Positions 1 to 11,961 of a DNA stretch of 64,000 nucleotides are shown piece by piece. A program made the translations under genes and the position numbers. Location: the NCBI RefSeq assembly GCF_025860055.1, contig NC_068298.1:27398093-27462092 (forward strand), given 5' to 3'. Source of the DNA: Xyrauchen texanus. Its lineage: Eukaryota; Chordata; Actinopteri; Cypriniformes; Catostomidae. Positions within the stretch are counted from its first letter, which is position 1, and every line of letters starts with the position of its first letter. The notes under the pieces are model-generated. The model saw only the letters and a program-made list of their open reading frames with translations. It was not told where the DNA came from and did not search any database.

Positions 1-2414
1 AAACAACAAAATTTGAAACAACTATTTCAAAGGCAGCTGTCAGTTTCGATCGTCATATATTCCACAGTGTAATTATTTAAATGAATTGCTTCTTAACTAT
101 TAATTCCTTGGGCTAGATGAGAGGCAATAATTACAGCCTTGATAACCATTATTAAGTTTGTTTTACAATTAAAGCCAGACATTTTACAAAACCTCCACAT
201 CTTCATACCTGAATTAGAAAACTGCTGGCAAGTCTGTACTGGTAGCTAACTTCATTCCTTATGGCAATGAATCTGGAAATGAATCGGAGGAAATGTAATT
301 ATCATCATATTGCAGTCATATGAAGGATATTACATATTAGTAGAGACTATCAGATTTCCTGTGTTGGCTGGGCAGATGGAATTGATTCTTCTCTGGTGTG
401 TATCTGTAGGTAAGAAACAAGAATAAGCATGTCCTGAGGACATACAATTGATCAATTGATCATTTCACTGTGTTAAACAGAAGCTTGTTGCTAGCAGTTA
501 TCAAGACCCTCGCTCTAGGATCCAGGTCTGTCTGGGTCACAAATGTTTCAATGATACTGGGTTGTTTCTTTGTCTCCCTTCCATTTCCTCTGGAAATCTT
601 TGATCTGGCACATAGCGGTCACTGAAATGGACCTTTCAGAAGCTTCTTCAATCCATCTAATAGAACTAAATAGTACTTAAACTGACAGTTGCAAAGTTCA
701 AACAACATGAGCATTTTTTTTGTAGTTCTGTTCAGAAGTTTACATATACCCCTTGCAGAATCAATAAGATGTTATTTTGTGTGTGAATGTAAATGTAATT
801 TTGTTTTTAGCTTTGTACCGCCCTGACTAAGCTCCATATACTTACAGACATTTAAAGATGAAGTAATCATTTAAATTACACAAGTTATTGTGTTACTGGT
901 TTTTAAAGGTACCCCCCAATCTTTTCAATGATTCAATTGATCTAGTTCACAAAACTGGTCCATATGACTTATTCACGACTCAGACATCACATGACGGGGA
1001 TGTTTAAATTTTCAGCGAAAAACAACTGAAATTTGAATCTATTCCTCATACAATGCTATCATATGTCTTCAGTTGACTTGGAATACAGTCAAAAAACTTA
1101 AAGACCTCTTTAATGATATTAATATAATTATTTTGGGTCCTTATAAAACCTTAAAATTCCAGTCCCCATTCGTTGTACTTGCATATAAAAAAGTAAGCAT
1201 TACGTTCTTCACAATTTCACCTTTGACATTCCATGAAAAAAAATATATATATATATGGGTTTGGTACAAAATAAGGGTTTAATAAATAATAACAGAATTT
1301 TCATATTATTTTAATATCATGTGTTGTTTCTTTATTTCCATTTGTGATTGTGTTATTAGCTTTAAAGTTGTATAGATCACTTGGGAAATATCACTTTGAA
1401 ATATTTTGACATTAATGACAGTTCCATTGCTGTCTGTCTGTGTCTGTCACACTCAAGAGATAGTCCTCAAAGCATTTCTTTTGCTGAGGAAGTGACAGGG
1501 AGGGATGACAAGAGGCAAGCCACAAACAACAACAAACAAATATATTCTTGAGAATGATTTCTAGATCTGTCAGCATCACCGTGGTTACGGTCGCTCCACT
1601 ATTTTTGTGGGAGCCAATTGGGCGTGAAAAGCGTCCCCCTTACCATGGCGTAAATAAAACATTGCCACTCCACAGAGCCAAGTGCTTGTGACAAAATGTT
1701 TCTTCACCTCTGCTTCTGACGCACCACTGGGGGATTATTGTCAAAAACAAGAGGAGAGGGAAGGGAGTTGTGGTGGAAGATAGAGAGCAGAAAAGGGCGG
1801 AGGGCTTTCCTTGGGGTTTACCTCCTTTGCACAGAGGGTGTAAATTGAAACTGGCGAACCAGTCACTGCTAAATGAGGGTTACAAATCTGAACACCACAT
1901 CCAGTCAAGCACCCATGCACAGCACCATGATGCAGGTAGGCATACACACTTTAGAAAGCAGCCAATTAGTGTGTGACGTGTGCACATGTGTTTGCAGGTG
2001 TACATGAGTGTGATCTTCATTTCAGATGCCAAAGTACTGCTTCTAGTAATGTATGTGGTTTATTATGTAAATTGCATCATGAAACATTGCTCTGTTAATT
2101 GTTTACAACTGTTAATCGAATTGTTTGTGTGCTATACAACATCTCGGCTAGATTTCTTGCTTGAAATTATTGTGCATAAAAAAGCAGAAATCACTTTGGG
2201 ACTTGTAGCAGTAAATTATGTTTTTCAGTCAGGGTAATTTGGCAATGTTGTCATGTTCTGTTTAATATGAATGAACAATCACGGTGACAGATAATCTGAT
2301 AAACCCAGTGTACCCTACTTTTCATAGACTAACTCTCTCTCTCTCATTTTAGATTCTCACTTATTTCTATGTACTTTTTCTTTATACCTTATTACAAAAA
2401 AACAGACTTTACAA
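1..2414. other. AT-rich single-copy DNA, no gene seen
   Basis: No open frame here resembles a known protein; the short frames are not supported by motifs or by plausible splice-bounded exons. There is a short (TA)n run near 1240-1255 and a CT-rich run near 2333-2345. The stretch from about 100 to 700 has high complexity without obvious repeat structure and could be host non-coding sequence, possibly regulatory, but nothing in the sequence itself proves that. Confidence 0.5.
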
Positions 2415-2982
2415 TAAGGTTCCCTTTCGTAGGAACTTGAGCTGTATAATCACATTGGGACACGCAATGAGTGTCACATGGTCTGAAGCCCTTACAAAAT
2501 CACGCCAATGTATTGGCTGATGGTGCTTAAAAGATGCTTCTAGGGAGCTACTTCATTGGCTCCATAAAGGCACTTACTTTAAGCCAACAACTCAGAATTT
2601 CAGTCCTTCAGTGCACAATCTCATCTGGCCCGTGTTGTACCATGACTCACGTCAAAGCAATGATCATTATTATTATCCCTTTTGAGTGGCAATACAGGAT
2701 GGAATATAAGAAGCGACTCATGTCGTTTTATACAGTGTAATTTCAGAATAATTTAAATGTGTTTATTCCAAACATTACAAGGGTGTGACGGGGGACAGCG
2801 GTGCTTTTGAGGCTCATATTTTCTCACTACGAGGCGTCATCCTAACTTTTTCCAGTTCCACAGCCTCCAGAAGATTGGAATGTGAACACACATCGGATTC
2901 TTCCTCATGTTTGTCACCCTCCCCTAAAAACGATAAAAATGGGTCTACACATGAGCCTTACAGGCTTGCTCTGTAAGGAAGC

Positions 2983-3876
2983 ATGAGCTCCAATTCAGTG
3001 AATAAAATTGGACCGTATAAACGTATCTGTTTCTCTCTTGATTGCCCTTCGGTCAGTATCGTGATGAGTTCGCTGTTGTACACACCTCGAGCATCAGACT
3101 TTTCTGTTTGGGAAGCCCCCTTCTCAGAGAGAGTGCTTCATTTACAGCTGTTATTTTCTGATGCCGAAAAAGACGGAGGCTTGCGTTCCATTCTGGATTT
3201 GAAACGTTTTAAGTTCAACCTAATAAAATGCCAATTCACAATGCTGACAGAAGCAATTCATGTCAATTTGAAGGATGCTTATATACAGATTGCATTGAAG
3301 TACAGGTGCTTTCTCAGATTCGCTTTTGGGGGCAAAGCGTATACATTTTGCATCCTTCTGTTCGGACTTCCACTAGTACCATGTACTTTCACAAAATGCA
3401 TGTATGCAGATTTGACACCCTTGAGGCTTCAGGGCATCCATGTTTTGAATTATCTCTACGATTTATTGGTGCTAACCCACTCAGACACTTTGGCTGCCGA
3501 TATCATTCTCAGCCATTTGAGCAATCTAGGTATGTTTGTAAACCTAGACAAGAGTGTCCTGTTGCTAAGGCAACATACTCTGTTTCTAGGGGTGGAGGTA
3601 TATTCATGGGATGCAGGCGCGTCTGTCTCCAGTTCACATTCTGTAATTCCACCGATGTCTAGCGATGTTCAGAGTAGGACACGTTCTCCTTTCAAGAACA
3701 TTTCACAGGATTTTGGGGCTCATGATCACAGCTTCCACTGTCATTTCCCTGGGAATGTAGCATGTGAGACCTTATCGTGCTGGATGAACTCCACAAAGGG
3801 ACTTAAACCACTGACGCATGCGTTCTGTCTCTTCAAAGTGACGCGTGCTACAGAACTCTGTCGCCATGGAAAATGA
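2983..3876 (+). pseudogene. DIRS reverse transcriptase relic
   Basis: A 297-codon frame carries recognisable reverse transcriptase blocks: 'LRSILDLKRFK' (DIRS consensus LRPILDLRxFN), 'VNLKDAYIQIAL', 'FLRFAFGGKAY', 'LLFGLPLVPCTFTK', and 'GMFVNLDKSVLL' followed by 'FLGVEVYS'. The catalytic box that should read Y-x-DD reads 'NYLYDLLVL', so one catalytic aspartate is lost. After about codon 215 the frame leaves the domain and continues as nonsense. The gene is therefore inactive. In an intact DIRS element this enzyme copies the RNA genome into DNA. It is followed within 15 bp by the RNase H block. Confidence 0.75.
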
Positions 3877-3888
3877 CCAAACCTTCTG

Positions 3889-4134
3889 ATGTTGGGCATT
3901 CTGTTGGGACAGGTGGGTCACAGCAAAGTTATAACGATAGACACCTCCTCCACAGGTTGGGGCGCTGTATACGAGGGTCATCCAGCCTGCGGGGTTTGGA
4001 CAGTCCAGCGGCAACATTGGCACATAATCTGTCTGGAAATGTTCATGTTGCTGCTGGCATTAAATTTTTTCCTCCTGGAGATTCAGGGCAGTCATATCCT
4101 TATCCGATTGGACAACAGGACGGTGGTGTACTAG
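3889..4134 (+). pseudogene. DIRS RNase H relic
   Basis: The 81-codon frame contains 'IDTSSTGWGAVYEGHPACG', matching the DIRS RNase H opening block (TDASxxGWGA), then 'HWHIICLEM' (consensus H-IN-LEL), 'LLALNFFL' and 'ILIRLDNRTVVY' (consensus VRTDNTxVVAY). The first catalytic D of 'TDAS' is retained as 'IDTS', and the D of 'LDN' is also present. The frame stops at 'VVY', where intact members continue into 'INRQGG'. In an intact element it would degrade the RNA template during cDNA synthesis. Confidence 0.7.
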
Positions 4135-4339
4135 ATAAATTCCAGGGAGGTGTGCGTTCTCATGACATGCTGAGGCTGGAATGTCAAATTCTTCTGTTGG
4201 CATATAAAATGTGCTGTTTCTACGAGCTGTACATTTTCCGGGCTGGCTGAATTTGGTGGCAGATCTCCTGTCCAGACAGGGCTTGATACCCGGAGAGTGG
4301 ACATTACATCCTTAGATTATGGAACAAATCTGGAGAAGG

Positions 4340-4411
4340 TTCGGTAGAGTGGAAATGGATCTGTTTGCTTCGAGCGAGATGCCACACTGTCCCCTCTGGT
4401 TTTCCCTCTCG
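4340..4411 (+). pseudogene. DIRS methyltransferase-like segment relic
   Basis: A short frame reads 'MDLFASSEMPHCPLWFSL', the counterpart of 'VDLFASQETSHCPLWCAL' at 36.82-36.88 kb in the second DIRS copy. In DIRS elements this segment follows RNase H and is annotated as part of a DNA methyltransferase-like domain. Only this island is recognisable here; upstream and downstream bases are scrambled. Confidence 0.55.
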
Positions 4412-4721
4412 CCCCGGCACTGCTGGGCATTGATGCGTTGGTGCAACAGTGGCCAATAACGCGTCTTTACATGTTTCCATTGATCAGTCTGCTGCACGCA
4501 GTTCTGCAGAGAGTTCGGGAGGATCGGGTTTGGCTTCTGTTAGTGGTGCCGTTTTGACCATCTCAAGTATTGTTAAGTTAGTATCTGGACTCTCTCCTTT
4601 AGAAAGTGCGTTCGGAGAGTGCAGTCAGAACAGACATGTTGTCTCAGGCTCGGGGCAGCATTTGGCATCCCCAGCCAGACTTGTGTAATTTATGGGTATG
4701 CCCCCTTAACGGGGCGCATTT

Positions 4722-4964
4722 TTGAATGATGGGTTATCCCCCGCTGTGGTTGATACCATTCTGAATGCTAGAGCTCCATCAACTAGGAAGCTTAATACAT
4801 TCAAGTGGAATATTTTTGCTTTAGGATGTACAGCGCAAGGTGAATATCCTGTTCACTTCACTGTTGGTACAGTTCACTTTTTTGCTAGGGTGTTTTGGGA
4901 CCGGGTTGTCTCGGCAATGCTTAAAGTCTATGTTGCCGCTTATCAATGGAGTCTATTTCAGTAG
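4722..4964 (+). pseudogene. DIRS tyrosine recombinase, N-terminal part only
   Basis: The 80-codon frame contains 'ILNARAPSTRKLNTFKWNIF' and near its end 'MLKVYVAAY', both hallmarks of the DIRS tyrosine recombinase core-binding region (compare 'INQARAPSTRHLHALKW' and 'LKVYVAPL' in the 37.2-37.4 kb copy). The catalytic half with the R, H-x-x-R and Y residues is absent. The break after this point defines the truncated right edge of the element. Confidence 0.65.
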
Positions 4965-4975
4965 ACATTCTCTTA

Positions 4976-5653
4976 TCTCTTTGTTTTAATGTAAAAGAAT
5001 ATAACTTTAATGAAAAATATTTCAATAAGCACACATTATTTTGTCATTAATTCTATTTGCACAAAACCACACAGAAAACCATGAGCCACAAGTGAGTGAT
5101 CTTGAATCCTGTGTTGTTGTATTGAATCCACTTCTTTATGAAATAATAAAAAAATAATAGTCCTTTTGCAAATTGAAAATGCTTGGATAACAGGCTGGTT
5201 TGTGTAAAACGTGGGATTAAGATTGTCTCCCAGATTATGTGTCCCTATCCCAGCTCTCCCACTGCACATATGGAATTACACAGCCAAAGTAATCCAATAG
5301 TTTGTTGTACTCTTCTGATATGTGCAGCTGTAGGACAGCTTGTGTCTAAACACACATTGTAACTCACGCACAGACAGACTGCAGATAGTCTCTTCAAAAA
5401 TGCATTAATGTGACTCTGCCTTTGTACTACCCTGCTGCTGGCTGAGTGGGAATTGGTCACGTCGTAGAGTGTGGATACCATTGTAAAGATGTATTCCTCT
5501 GCTACGAGCATCTCCTTTGAAAACCTGTACTTATGCTTTCAACATACACCAGCGGTGATGTGAATTATTATGTGCGCGCTCTTAAGCGCTCTAGTGTTGT
5601 ATGTTGGTTTGATTCCAGCATGGATTAGACTACTGTTTGTGCCTATTATTACT

Positions 5654-5656
<3 letters not shown>
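4976..5656. other. No gene or repeat recognised
   Basis: AT-rich, moderately complex sequence. Minus-strand frames of 77 and 88 codons have no recognisable motifs. A short stretch near 5567-5600 mixes 'gcgcgctctt' type sequence with no clear structure. Confidence 0.45.
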
Positions 5657-5693
<37 letters not shown>

Positions 5694-5965
5694 CGTGTAT
5701 TTATCACTTTGTGGGGACCAAATGTCCCCATAAGGATAGGAAAACCCGAACTTTTTGACCTTGTGGGGACATTTTGTCGGTCTCCATGAGGAAAACAGCT
5801 TATAAATCATACTAAATGATGTTTTTTGAAAATGTAAAAATGCAGAAAGTTTTCTGTGAGGGTTAGGTTTAGGGGAAGGGTTAGGTTTAGGGGATAGAAT
5901 ATAAAGTTTGTACAGTATAAAAACCATTATGTCTATGGAAAGTCCTCATAAAACATGGAAACACG

Positions 5966-6029
<64 letters not shown>
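5657..6029 (+). repeat. (GT)n-capped interspersed repeat, copy 1
   Basis: A (GT)n run (5657-5690) is followed by about 280 bp beginning 'tatttatcactttgtgggga' and ending before a second, longer (GT)n run (5970-6029). Inside are the words 'gtggggaccaaatgtcccc' (imperfect palindrome) and 'ggttaggtttagggg' twice. The same core occurs inverted at 7143-7405, again flanked on both sides by the dinucleotide repeat, so the microsatellites belong to the unit or to its preferred target. This sequence type is familiar from other fish genomes; its class is not evident. Confidence 0.7.
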
Positions 6030-6031
<2 letters not shown>

Positions 6032-7097
6032 AGGGTGAGAGAGTGTTTGTGCAAGATGATTTAATCATTCAGTGAAAGTCACCATGCTGCATAAGATAAG
6101 CAAGCATGCCAAGACATTACCTAGAGTTTTTAAGAACCACAGCTGATTATGTAAAAAACGAAATACCATTTCTAATTGCTTACTTGCAACTATTTTTAAA
6201 ATGCAACTTACACCTTTCACAGAAAAGTATTTTGTTTTTCCACTCGTTCATTGTCACACGCAAGCAGTTAAACTTGAATTTATATTTGAAATGTATTTCA
6301 CGTAAATATTATCATTATGTTTATGGCCTATTTATAATTATATATATTGTTTTGAATATGTGAAACCCAAATAATACAGCTGTAATGCATTTGAAAGTGA
6401 GTTACTGTAATCTAGTTCAATAATTTAAAATGTAATAATTTTCACATTGGTTTCACTAATTACTTTAACTGAAGTACTCTGACCAACAACTATTCACTAC
6501 AGGCCCTGACTAGGTGACTGGGTGCCACTGCTAGTCCATGTATGCATATTTTTCCCACGTGATGGTAATGTACAACATATGGCCAGAGATGGTGAGACAG
6601 ATGTATACACAGTGTACACAGTTTTGTGACAGCTTGGTCCTGCTGGCTACTGGAGTAAGTTTGGTCCCATTTAGTGACCCTCTCCTCTCTCCCTGGTGTG
6701 TTTAGCTGCTCTTCAACTTGTTTAGCAAGAGCTATGAGCACTCAAGGTGTGTGATGTCTATTTCAGACCTTTGTTTCCTGTTCTACATAGATTATAAATC
6801 AATGTTTTTCTGACATGTGCTGGTATGTGTGTGTTGGGAAATAATGCCATGCCTCAGGTAGGTATATGTGTGTGTGTGTGTGTGTGTGTGGCTGTGATTA
6901 CTTGTCCAGGCACTGTGAGTGTGTGTGTGTGTGTGAGAGTGGTGCTTTTGTTGCTGACAATTCTTCTGCGTCAGGTCAAGTGGTGATTGTGCTGGTAGCA
7001 AAGGGTAGAGTGACTTTTCTCTCTCGTTTTATTGACAAAGCATCAGCAGGGTGGCTTTACTGATATCAGCTGCGCACAGGCAATCAGGAGCAACGCA
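6030..7097. other. Non-coding, two short (GT)n tracts
   Basis: No gene seen. (GT)n tracts at about 6868-6890 and 6918-6936 produce spurious Cys-Val and His-Thr frames on both strands. The remaining sequence is unremarkable. Confidence 0.5.
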
Positions 7098-7402
7098 CGC
7101 ACACACACACACACGCACACGCAAACACACACACACACACACATGTTGGTGCAGCTATCCTCCATAGACATAATGATTTTTATACTGTATGAACTATAGA
7201 TTCTATCACTTTACCCTATTCGTAGACCTAACCCTCACAAACTTTCTGCATTTTTACATTTTCCAAAAAACATAATTTAGAATGTTTTTTAAGCTTTTTG
7301 AATTATGGGGACACTAGAAATGTCCTCATAAACACATTTATAGCATAATACCCTTGCAATTACCAGTTTGTAACCTAAAAAAGGTCCTCGTAAACCACCA
7401 AA

Positions 7403-7470
<68 letters not shown>
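7098..7470 (-). repeat. (GT)n-capped interspersed repeat, inverted copy 2
   Basis: (CA)n (7098-7142), then about 260 bp that is the reverse complement of the 5.7-5.97 kb unit, then a long (CA)n (about 7406-7470). Shared landmarks in reverse order are 'catagacataatgattttta', 'cctaaccctcacaaactttc' and 'ttatggggacactagaaatg'. The copies have clear point differences, so they are not a recent duplication. The two copies form a 1.1-kb-spaced inverted pair. Confidence 0.7.
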
Positions 7471-7471
<1 letters not shown>

Positions 7472-8715
7472 GAAATCATGTTTAGATATTTATGTTTGTT
7501 CAATCTGTGGTAGGATAATAGCCTTGCAGAGTTTATCAGACATCCATCTCTAGTTTTTCTGCTTAAAGGTAGTGTGTCTCTTAATCTGTCTGGTAGCTTT
7601 TGTAAACACACACACTTACACTGGCTTATTTAAAATCAGATTGTGTGTTTGCTGATTGTTTGTCTCTTGTCTATAATTGAGTGGAGGTCACGGTTATTTA
7701 AATAGTATGTTTAAGTGGTCAGAAATGACTCCCTGAAATGGCAACTGAGATTCAAGACTCAACTATCATTGCAAGGCAAATACATGCACTTGTTTGTCTT
7801 GGTTCTAATAATTAGACATCCTGTGGATCATACTTAATTGCACTCTTAAACCATTAAATGTCAGGGTTTTCAAGTACGATTTTATCATATATGAATAAAT
7901 GTAGTATAAATTGCTTTTATATTTTTTTTTTAATAATACACTGGCCTGTATATCAGTAAGTCAGACAGGCAGGTAGGCAGGCTCATAGAAATTGTCATAT
8001 TTATGACAATGGCGTGTAGTCAGAATCCTTAAAGTGTACTGCTTGGCTTACATTTGGTAATTGATATAATTAGTGCACATTCTTTAGAATCTTGGCAAAT
8101 CAAGGCCAATGTGTTTATGCCTGTGCAATTGTATATGTAAGGGGGGGTCATTTATAGTGCTGAAATTAAAGTGTCCTGAATGTTTAAATCTTCATCTATT
8201 TACCCAAATTTCCCCTGGGATGACATCAGTGATACAATTGACCCATAATAACTTTTTACACACAGTCAGGGCTTACTGACATACCCCTGTCTGTGTTTCT
8301 CTGGCACTCTGTAATTAACACAGTTGGGTCTGAAAGTGAGGTCAAATTTCCCTCGAGAGAGCCTGTGGTCTCAAGCCCTCAGAGGCCTTGCTCCACATGA
8401 CACTGATTGCCACACACACACACACACACCTCCCATTGTTTGTCACTCAGTCTTGTACACCTTACCATTCTCTCTCCCTCATGCCAACAAACCTACTCAC
8501 ACACAATGAAAGGGGCCTGAAGCCTGACTGACCTAAGCCATCAATGATTAATGGACCAAGCCAAACCTCAGGCCGATCAGCCTGATGACCAGACAAGCTG
8601 TGGAAGGTCAAAACAAGCTCTACACACAGAGGGACCCACACCCACACAAACAAAATATCAATTCAATACTACTGAGACTGCCAATAATTAAATAATAATA
8701 ATGATAATAACAATA
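7471..8715. other. Non-coding, short (CA)n
   Basis: No gene recognised. A (CA)n run lies at about 8413-8430. The rest is AT-rich and of normal complexity. Confidence 0.45.
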
Positions 8716-11202
8716 AATATAGCCGCAAGTGGCAATTATCGGGGTCCAAGCACATGTGAAGAAATAAACAATATAATCAGAATTGACATAAATGATCCAG
8801 TGGATGCCAAATAATACAACTTGACAGAATAGATCCTCCCTAACCTAAATTTGCTGAAAATTATGTACCAAACGTACATTTAGGAATCATAAAATTTATC
8901 CATATGACTCCATTGGTTGAATCCATATATTTTGTAGCAAAATATTTCAAGAGTTATAGCCCAAAATGTGATTTTTGTTTGTTTTATGTTTTGTCTGAGT
9001 CAAATGTTCTATGTCAGAGATATTTGTTTTGTTACTTGTTTGCTAGGGTAACCCCATCTGGTTGCTAAGCAGTTACCAATGTGATACTCAAAAGGCTCCT
9101 TGCTACCCTGAGTTAAATGATTGAAACCGGAAGTCTCTACAATGTTCTGATAGATATATGTGATTTGTTACTTGGTTGCTAGGGTAACCCCATCTGGTTG
9201 CAATGCAGTCATCAATGTCATACTCAAAAGGCTCCTTGCTACCTTGAGACAAATTAACAAAACCAAAAGTATCTACGATGTTCTGGTGCAGAGATATGCG
9301 ATTTAATTCTTGGTCGCTGAGATAACCCCATTTGTTTTCTAGGCAGTTACCAAGGAGATAATCAAAAGGCTTCTTTCTATCTACCCTTAGTCAAATTAAC
9401 AAAAACGGATGTCTCAACGATGTTCTGGTGCAGAGATATGTGATTTATTACTTTGTTGCTAGGGTAACCCCATCTGGTTGCAAGGCAGTTACCAAGGTTA
9501 TACTAAAAAGGCTCCTTGTTTCCATGAGTCCAATGAATGAAAACGGAATTCTGTACATTGTTCTGATAGATATATGTGATTTGTTACTTGGTTGCTAGGG
9601 TAAACTCATCTGGTTTCTATGCAGTCACCAATGTGATACTCAAAAGGCTCCTTGCTACCTTGAGACAAATGAAAAAAACAAAAGTCTCTACAATGTTCTG
9701 GTGCAGAGATATGCGATTTGTTTCTTGGTTGCTGAGATAACCCCATTTGTTTGCTAGGCAGTTACTAAGGAGATAATAAAAAGGCTCCTTCCTATCTACC
9801 CTGAGTCAAATTAACATAAATTGATGTCTCTACAATGTTCTGGTGCAGAGATATATGATTTGTTTCTTGGTTGCTGAGATAACCCCATTTGTTTGCAAGG
9901 CAGTTACTAAGGAGATAATCAAAAGGCTCCTTTCTATCTACCCTGACTCAAATTAACATAAACGGAAGTCTCTACAATGTTCTGGTGCAGAGATATGTGA
10001 TTTATTACTTGGTTGCTAGGGTAACCCCATCTGGTTGCAAGGCAGTTACCAAGGTTATATTAAAAAGGCTCCTTGTTACCCTGAGTCCACTGAATGAAAA
10101 AGATATGTTACTTGGTTGCTAGGGTAACCCCATCTGGTTGCTATGCAGTCACCAATGTGATACTCAAAAGTCTCCTTGCAACCTTGAGAAAAATGAGCAA
10201 AACCAAAAGTCACTACGATGTTCTGGTGCAGAGATATGTGATTTGTTACTTGGTTGCTAAGGTAACACCTTATGGTTACTAGTCAGTCACTAAGGTGATA
10301 CTCAAAATGCTCCTTGCTACCCTGAGTCAAATGAACAATTTAAATAATTGGTAATTAGCATACTGTTGCATTAAAAATTTATTATGATTACTGAAGTAAT
10401 TAATTTGCATTTTATTGTCATTTGTTTCATTCAATATTTAGTTCTTTAAGATGGAAAACATTTATCCATATAAATGATGTGATCCAAAGTCCATTTGAAC
10501 AGCGGTGAAACACTTTCTTATGATGTGTTACATTCATACGAGCAGACAGAGAAGTACGTTTGGAGCACAATAAATAGAAATAAATCTTGTGTAAATTGTC
10601 AGCTTTACGCTAAGTAAAAATGCTATTTCTAGCCATTTTACATGCAAATATTACCAGGCACGATCATATTTTTATTTTATTATCAAGCTTCGCTATGCTT
10701 GGATTTTTAGTTTGGTAAATATAGGTCAATTTCGATTACATTGATGACACCTGACCAGATTGTTGGCTTATATCTTTGTAAAGTTTCAACAAAATGAAAT
10801 TATTTTGCTAACGTTTTTTAAGATGTTCCATAGATGATGCATACCACATTTTGTGTGAATCGGACAGACGGCCTCGGAGGAGTTCAAAAAAGTAAATTTT
10901 CATGAAAATTCAAAACGGCAGAAAAATGTATAGATGGAAATGAAACCAGAGATAAACATTTTGTAGGGATTGACTCAAGGAATCACATGAACAATTATTC
11001 TGATTCCAGCACTTACTTTGCCAAAGTTATGAACACAAATGCAAAGGTGCTTATTATAGCGCCACCTAGTGTCTGACGGATTGGTGTTTGGGTGAATGCG
11101 TAGTGGGATCTGGAACCATCCTTCCAAGTTTGCAATCTCCATGACTTACAGTCTCTTACACCCAGACATTTTAGGGCAGAAAATAAAAACAATACGAAAA
11201 AT
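8716..11202. repeat. Interspersed repeat with internal tandem array
   Basis: The unit starts with 'aatatagccgcaagtggcaa' and ends near 11200 with 'gaaaataaaaacaatacg'; directly after it a second copy starts ('aatatagccacaagcg'), which defines both ends. It contains a leader (8716-9000), a ~137-bp tandem array (9010-10335) and a roughly 860-bp tail containing 'gcgccacctagtgtctgac', a phrase seen in many fish repeats. No coding frame of note and no terminal inverted repeats were seen. The class is unknown; the element is non-autonomous or satellite-derived. Confidence 0.6.
9010..10335. repeat. ~137-bp tandem array with higher-order pattern
   Basis: About ten degenerate units of roughly 137 bp. 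Each contains 'tgttctg', 'ttgctagggtaacccc', 'ggcagttaccaa' and 'aaaaggctcctt'. Unit starts fall near 9145, 9282, 9421, 9558, 9694, 9833, 9976 and 10219, with a shortened unit at about 10106. Variants differ: one has 'gatagatatatg', another 'gctgagataacccc' plus 'tatctaccc', another 'ggttatactaaaaagg'. The order of variants is periodic, indicating amplification in blocks. Confidence 0.75.
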
Positions 11203-11335
11203 AAATATAGCCACAAGCGTTTTTACATGGTTGATAGGGTAACCCCATATGGATGCTAGGCAGTTTCAAGGTGATACTCAAAAGGCTCCTTGCTATCCTG
11301 AGTCAAATAAACAAACCAGGACATCTCTACATTGC
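11203..11335. repeat. Partial second copy of the array-bearing repeat
   Basis: Begins 'aatatagccacaagcg' like the full unit at 8716 but passes within about 15 bp into one array unit ('gatagggtaaccccatatgg', 'caaaaggctccttgctatcc') and stops. It is in direct orientation immediately after the first copy. Confidence 0.6.
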
Positions 11336-11370
11336 TCTGCGATACCCCAAAAGACAAGAGGTAACCCAGG

Positions 11371-11437
11371 CTCTCAAGAGAGACCCCTTGTGTCACTACA
11401 TCGACACAACGTCAAGTGAGTGACAGAAGGGTAATGA
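11371..11437. repeat. DIRS terminal fragment
   Basis: Contains 'ctcaagagagacccctt', 'tgtcactacatcgacacaac' and 'gtgacagaaggg', the phrases that make up the termini and internal complementary region of the DIRS copy at 33.3-38.7 kb ('gagagacccctagtgtcgct', 'cgacagaagggg'). No coding part is attached. It is a solitary terminal remnant. Confidence 0.6.
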
Positions 11438-11530
11438 AGGACCTGGCCATTAAGCAAGCTGCAGCCAGGTATACTTTTAGAGACTGAATGGCAGCAAGAG
11501 AAAATAATGGTTTAGATTTTACAGCATGTG

Positions 11531-11599
<69 letters not shown>

Positions 11600-11600
11600 C
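11531..11600. repeat. Compound (TA)n-(CA)n-(TA)n microsatellite
   Basis: Two (TA)n tracts flank a (CA)n tract. Simple sequence only. Confidence 0.85.
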
Positions 11601-11961
11601 ATCAAATTAATCAAAGATTAATACCTGTAAAAATTTCATATAAAAAAAATACTAAAATCTGAACATTTGTCACAGTCTGTCTCCTTCGTGTTTCCTAGGA
11701 CACTTATTTTGAAGTGTTTCCCCCGGACTATGATTCTATGCTCCGCCTTCATCGCTGCCATCTGTATTTATTTTTTTTATTAAAATTTTTATTGATACCA
11801 TATAACATATATATAAATAACAACAGAATATTTGGAATCACATTATATAATTTACAACCCCTCCCCCCAACCAACACAAACATACAATAAAACAGTAGAA
11901 AATATTTAGAAATATATACATAAGTATATGTTCAAAAACAAAAAGGCTACAACACACATAT

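Larger units (their letters stand above)
2415..4975 (+). mobile_element. DIRS-like tyrosine-recombinase retrotransposon, decayed and 3'-truncated
   Basis: Order on the plus strand: a terminal-like leader (about 2415-2720), reverse transcriptase, RNase H, a short methyltransferase-like segment, then the N-terminal part of a tyrosine recombinase. That order is the known architecture of DIRS-type elements (established family knowledge). All coding blocks are broken by stops and frameshifts, and the recombinase ends without its catalytic half near 4975, so the right terminus is missing. It is clearly more diverged than the second DIRS copy at 33.3-38.7 kb and appears to belong to a different subfamily because the leaders differ. 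Confidence 0.8.

Noticed and set aside
3228..3662. 144-codon frame overlapping the first DIRS polymerase
   Set aside because: Shadow frame; RT motifs are all in the 2983-3876 frame.
9010..10335. CRISPR-like regular spacing
   Set aside because: Units are ~137 bp without short identical repeats and unique spacers, and the organism is a vertebrate; it is a satellite-type array.
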